A stretch of DNA of 17,542 nt from an uncultured Actinomyces sp. GTDB taxonomy: Bacteria > Actinomycetota > Actinomycetes > Actinomycetales > Actinomycetaceae. The position numbers and the translations under genes were made by a program. Location of the stretch: NCBI GenBank assembly GCA_945949035.1, contig CAMFDH010000008.1, positions 1-17,542 on the forward strand, written 5' to 3'. Numbering within the stretch: the first letter of the stretch is position 1; every line of letters starts with the position of its first letter. This document shows positions 15,073-17,542 of the stretch, in pieces. The notes under the pieces are model-generated. The model did not search any database, was not told where the DNA came from, and worked only from the letters and a program-made list of their open reading frames with translations.

Positions 15073-16064
15073 TGGATCTCCTCCTTGACGCGGGCCTTCA
15101 GCCTCTCGCGCTCCGAATCGGTCATCGGGCGCTTCACCTTCGCCTCGTAGAGGTCCATGAGCTTCTGCATCGCCTCCAGGCGACGGGTCATCAGATCCTG
15201 CTGCGCCTGCTTCCCCTGGGGCGTCGAGGTGTCCTGCTGGTCCTTCCGCGCCCGGATGATGATCTGGTCGAAGTGCTTGGCGAGCTTCGCCATCGTCGTC
15301 GTCCGCGAGGCCCAGAAGTTGTCCGCCTGCGCCCAGCAGATGCCGTCCCGCACCTGCTCGTAGGTGTACGGGTCCTCTCCGCTCAGAAGGTCCCGGGCGG
15401 CGTTCTTCCAGGCATACGTGATCTTCGGGGGCTTCGCCCCGTTCGCCTTCACCTGGTCCACCAGCAGACGGCACAGCTCAGCGATGCGGGTCTCGGTCTC
15501 CTCGGGCGACCACCCCTGGACTCCCTCTCCAGGCGCGGCAGCGCCGTCCTTCGGCGCGGTAGCGCCGAGAGTGTTTTTCTTCTGGTTGGTCTTCTCTTCA
15601 TTGGTCTTCTTATGGGGGCCCTGAGCCAGGGCCTGGTAATCCAGTTCCTGGGAATCCAGTTCCTGGAAACCCGTATCTAGGCTCCCACCTGGCGTTTTTC
15701 CCTGTGACGGGTTTTCCGTCACAGTCTCTGACCAGCGCTTTTCCTCGTTTCCAAAGTCGCAGGAAACGGAAAAACCGTCAGGCATGTCGGTAACGAAGTA
15801 CTCGCTCCCGCCGAGCTTCTTGGTGGAGGGGTCGACGATCCGCCGACGGTGCAGGTATCCGTACCGCTCCAGCTCCTTCAGTGCCCCCGTCACCGCATCA
15901 CGGCCCTCGTGGACCGTGACCAGGTTTGCCACGGTGATGCCGAACCCGTCGGAGTGGGTCAACAGCTCGGCCAGCATGCCCCGGGCTCGTCGGCTCAAGC
16001 GCTTGTCGCGCAACGCTCCGTTGTAAATCTGGGTGAAGTGGCGCCCGAGGGCATCAGCGGCCAT
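15069..16064 (-). CDS. winged-helix replication-initiator-like protein
   Basis: This 331-residue protein is read from the ATG at 16064 (MAADALGRHFTQIYNGALRD), which gives the usual start of phage HTH replication proteins; an in-frame GTG at 16172 would add 36 residues with no conserved look. Residues about 20-80 form a winged helix (LSRRARGMLAELLTHSDGFG, DAVTGALKELERYGYLHRRR). A Gln/Lys/Glu-rich linker (about 115-190) follows, then a C-terminal region (ITYAWKNAARDLL, GICWAQADNFWASR, MAKLAKHFDQIIIRARK) with a DnaD/replisome-organiser look. A G39P-like gene follows with a stop-start overlap. It probably binds DNA and recruits the replication machinery, or regulates transcription. The family is inferred. 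Confidence 0.72.
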   Translation of the reverse strand: MAADALGRHFTQIYNGALRDKRLSRRARGMLAELLTHSDGFGITVANLVTVHEGRDAVTGALKELERYGYLHRRRIVDPSTKKLGGSEYFVTDMPDGFSVSCDFGNEEKRWSETVTENPSQGKTPGGSLDTGFQELDSQELDYQALAQGPHKKTNEEKTNQKKNTLGATAPKDGAAAPGEGVQGWSPEETETRIAELCRLLVDQVKANGAKPPKITYAWKNAARDLLSGEDPYTYEQVRDGICWAQADNFWASRTTTMAKLAKHFDQIIIRARKDQQDTSTPQGKQAQQDLMTRRLEAMQKLMDLYEAKVKRPMTDSERERLKARVKEEIQ

Positions 16065-16178
16065 GGGCCCCCGACGGATTCGCGCTCCGGCGTTCACAGT
16101 GCCACCCCGACATCGCCGCTCTGCCTGGGGCTGGACGTACTGCTGTTCATTGTGTTCTACTTCCTGTGTCACGAGTGG

Positions 16179-16198
16179 GGCCCCCGGTTTCGGGGGCC
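16179..16198. terminator. 8-bp GC hairpin between HTH gene and winged-helix gene
   Basis: GGCCCCCG and CGGGGGCC pair around GTTT. On the plus strand TTT follows. On the minus strand no U-run follows, but it lies just after the HTH gene stop, so it may partly stop its transcript or work in both directions. Confidence 0.45.
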
Positions 16199-16202
16199 TT
16201 TC

Positions 16203-16439
16203 TCACTTCTGGGCCCGAGACTTCAGCTCGTGCATCGAGATCCGGCGCCCGAGGGCCGCAAGGACCTCCCGGGGGTCGTACTCCCCGATGTCGCCGCCCT
16301 GGCCGCTGGGGTTGGGCCGGTACGAGACCGGTTGCACGTTCTTCCTGCGAAGCGCCTGGTACGTGGTGGCCGTGGTGCCGTAGCCGGTCATCTTCTGGAT
16401 CTGTACGAGAGTCCACTTGTCGTGGTGTTCGGCGTCCAT
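16203..16439 (-). CDS. small HTH DNA-binding protein (AlpA/MerR-like), 78 aa
   Basis: It starts at the ATG at 16439 and has WTLVQIQKMTGYGTTATTYQ (about 9-28), a helix-turn-helix of the type used by AlpA-like or small MerR-like regulators and excisionases, then a Gly-rich wing-like stretch and YDPREVLAALGRRISM. It is the first gene of the minus-strand cluster. Its promoter has a -10 box ending 7 nt before the ATG, so the mRNA is probably leaderless, as is common for repressors. A 16-bp near-palindrome lies in the spacer of that promoter, which suggests autoregulation. It could control the downstream genes or excision. Role is inferred. Confidence 0.72.
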   Translation of the reverse strand: MDAEHHDKWTLVQIQKMTGYGTTATTYQALRRKNVQPVSYRPNPSGQGGDIGEYDPREVLAALGRRISMHELKSRAQK

Positions 16440-16446
16440 GGGGATG

Positions 16447-16475
16447 AATCTATATTCGACGGTCTAGGCCGTCAA
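16447..16475 (-). promoter_or_regulatory. promoter of the small HTH gene with palindromic spacer operator
   Basis: -35 TTGACG (16475-16470), 17-nt spacer, -10 TAGATT (16452-16447), 7 nt to the ATG. A 16-bp near-palindrome GACGGTCTAGGCCGTC (16458-16473; 7 of 8 base pairs symmetric) fills most of the spacer and part of the -35 box. It is positioned as an operator would be. Confidence 0.6.
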
Positions 16476-16515
16476 GTCCATTGGCGATCTTTCCTGGACC
16501 GGGCGTGTTGGTACC

Positions 16516-16528
16516 GGTAGGCCCTACC
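16516..16528. repeat. small palindrome GGTAG-GCC-CTACC
   Basis: Five-base arms with a 3-nt centre, in the gap between the HTH gene and the plus-strand gene. A nearby GGTACC (16510-16515) adds to the symmetry. Possibly a regulator site; no further support. Confidence 0.25.
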
Positions 16529-16594
16529 CCCGCCGGGCGAATGTTCTACCGTCGGCTCGGGGTGAGGATTCACCTGGGAAAAAGGGGGTGCAGG

Positions 16595-16888
16595 ATGCCC
16601 GAACCGGCCGACCTCAACGAGCTGCCTCCGGACAAGGGGCGGCAGGCCATCGACGCCTACCAGGCATGGCGCCTAGAGTTCTTCCTGCCCGGACAGCAGG
16701 ACGACGGCAGCCCGTCAGCCGCCGTCGTCCCTGCGCAGCGGCGGGGTACGGGCACCGAGGGTGAAGACTCGACGCATTCCGTACCCCGACACCTACATAG
16801 CCAGGTCTGCCCAGACCCGCTTACCGACGGGTCTCCGGCTGCTACGGACGACTTCCCAGTCCCAGGCGGAGGCGAATGCCGCGATTAA
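16595..16888 (+). CDS. hypothetical 97-aa protein, plus strand
   Basis: The ATG at 16595 follows AAGGGGGTGCAGG, a good ribosome site, so this start is preferred over one further upstream at 16481. The N-terminus MPEPADLNELPPDKGRQAID then AYQAWRLEFFLP is helical and has strong GC3 bias. After about residue 45 the sequence becomes Ser/Pro/Gly-rich with less typical composition. Its last 96 bp overlap the minus-strand HATPase gene antisense, so the C-terminal half may not be real or may be a relic of a frameshift. I do not recognise a family. Confidence 0.45.
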   Translation: MPEPADLNELPPDKGRQAIDAYQAWRLEFFLPGQQDDGSPSAAVVPAQRRGTGTEGEDSTHSVPRHLHSQVCPDPLTDGSPAATDDFPVPGGGECRD

Positions 16889-17209
16889 CAGCATGCCCCG
16901 ACCGCTCTCATCGGTCGGGGCAGCTTCACGTGGTACGGGTTCTTTGAGGCAGGAGTCCTCGACAGTGATCCGGACTCCTGCGGGCGTTCTGGTCATCTCC
17001 ATCGTGACGGGCTTGACGCCGCAGTGGCTGACGGCGTTGGCCATCAGCTCGGCAACGACCTGTGCTGCGGGGTACCGCAGTTCGTCCAGGTGCCACGTTG
17101 ACAGGATCATTTCGACATCGTGCCGGGCTCGCGTTACTGACTCGCGGCTTCCGGTGTACTGGCCTCGGTATCCCTGGGGTCCTGTGGGTGCGGCCATCAG
17201 GCCGGGCAT
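16793..17209 (-). CDS. HATPase-domain (anti-sigma-like) regulatory protein
   Basis: This 138-residue protein has its start at 17209, chosen because GAGGG lies 7-8 nt upstream; longer forms from 17293 or 17512 add a low-complexity extension. It has the HATPase_c_2 pattern: N box ELMANAVSHC (E54, N58, H62), G1-like VEDS (D85) and G2-like ESGRGMLL (G103, G105). Such proteins are very common in Streptomyces and act as kinase-like or binding partners of sigma or anti-anti-sigma factors. It looks chromosomal rather than phage-like. A palindrome lies about 40-60 nt upstream. Confidence 0.85.
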   Translation of the reverse strand: MPGLMAAPTGPQGYRGQYTGSRESVTRARHDVEMILSTWHLDELRYPAAQVVAELMANAVSHCGVKPVTMEMTRTPAGVRITVEDSCLKEPVPREAAPTDESGRGMLLIAAFASAWDWEVVRSSRRPVGKRVWADLAM

Positions 17210-17542
17210 CAGACTGCCCTCATCGCGGTGCTGCCCTCCAGTCGTTGAGTCATGGCTTAGGCCATGATCTTTGTTCTGGTGTTCGCTCTGCATGGTGCGG
17301 GGTATCCGCCGTGTTGTTTCCGGTGCAGGGTCGCCCTGCGATCGGTTGGCGGAAGAGCTACGGTATCGCTGAAGAACGTGTCGGAAGTCACTTTGCGAGC
17401 TTCTTTCCCGTTGCGGGCGACCGCGTTCTACACCCCGGGGGAGAAAAACCTGACAGCGGACCTGAATGTCATGCTCGCCGAGTGGATAGTGATGCGGCAT
17501 CGGACGGATCACAGTACGTGACGGACCTTCACTGTTAGTGTT
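17210..17542. other. non-coding stretch upstream of HATPase gene
   Basis: About 333 bp to the window edge. Frames on both strands lack strong GC3 bias, so no gene is called. It probably holds the HATPase promoter; I cannot place boxes with confidence. It contains the 18-bp palindrome listed separately. Confidence 0.5.
17250..17267. repeat. 18-bp perfect palindrome TCATGGC-TTAG-GCCATGA
   Basis: Seven-base arms around TTAG, 41 nt upstream of the HATPase start. The size and position fit a dimeric-regulator operator; a hairpin in the 5' leader is also possible. Confidence 0.4.

Noticed and set aside
15073..15474. Upstream extension of the zinc-finger protein to 15474
   Set aside because: It overlaps the winged-helix gene in another frame; the GTG at 15072 has a strong ribosome site and stop-start overlap.
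17264..17521. 85-residue plus-strand frame at the right end
   Set aside because: Mixed third positions (many A/T), no ribosome site, starts inside the palindrome; no evidence that it is coding.
1..17542. Contractile sheath, baseplate or spike genes (R-type tailocin or injection system)
   Set aside because: No sheath, baseplate wedge or VgrG-like gene is seen; the layout with chaperone frameshift, Dit and Gp37/Tal is that of a non-contractile tail.
1..17542. CRISPR array, tRNA, rRNA or insertion sequence
   Set aside because: No regularly spaced direct repeats, cloverleaf pattern or transposase motif was seen on either strand.

Overview
The window looks like a Streptomyces-type (high-GC actinobacterial) genome segment. 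GC is very high with G/C-rich third positions. The last gene is a short HATPase (anti-sigma-like) protein of a type common in Streptomyces chromosomes, and most of the rest is an actinophage-like siphoviral tail module. I read everything below about 16.44 kb on the minus strand and a small number of genes beyond it. No search was run; family names rest on recognised motifs, gene order and lengths.

Layout in the direction of transcription, right to left. (1) 17542-16440: a HATPase gene (17209-16793), a small plus-strand gene of unknown function (16595-16888) whose end overlaps it antisense, and a regulatory gap. (2) 16439-14521: a 78-aa HTH protein behind a promoter with a palindromic spacer, then a winged-helix replication-initiator-like protein translationally coupled to a G39P/zinc-finger-like protein. 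(3) 14433-12125: head-tail connector, a 36-aa small protein, head-closure/stopper (DUF6093-like), HK97-gp10-like protein, and a tail-terminator-like protein with an added HNH-type zinc knuckle. (4) 12038-11406: an HNH endonuclease between two hairpins. (5) 11246-9535: major tail protein and two tail assembly chaperones joined by a probable +1 frameshift. (6) 9529-4544: a 1661-aa tape measure protein with an EF-hand-like insert. (7) 4533-646: a 1295-aa tail-tip protein carrying three poly-gamma-glutamate-hydrolase-like domains, a TagC-like propeller and a Dit-like C-terminus. (8) 633-1: the N-terminal 211 residues of a Gp37/Tal-like minor tail protein running off the left edge.

The genes form a non-contractile tail: connector, stopper, terminator, tube, chaperones, tape measure, distal tail protein and tip. 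No terminase, portal, capsid, protease, scaffold, sheath or integrase is visible. The place where portal/capsid genes normally lie upstream of the connector is instead occupied by replication/regulatory-type genes. The locus could therefore be a capsid-less, F-type tailocin-like particle, a rearranged prophage, or part of a phage whose head genes lie outside the window; the window alone cannot decide.

The most notable points are the triple hydrolase tail-tip protein, the head-less arrangement, a UUU_C-type +1 frameshift, a nuclease zinc knuckle fused to a structural protein, and a shared promoter-like 30-bp motif (GTGACt - 16 nt - TASTGS) ahead of three structural genes, punctuated by hairpin terminators.
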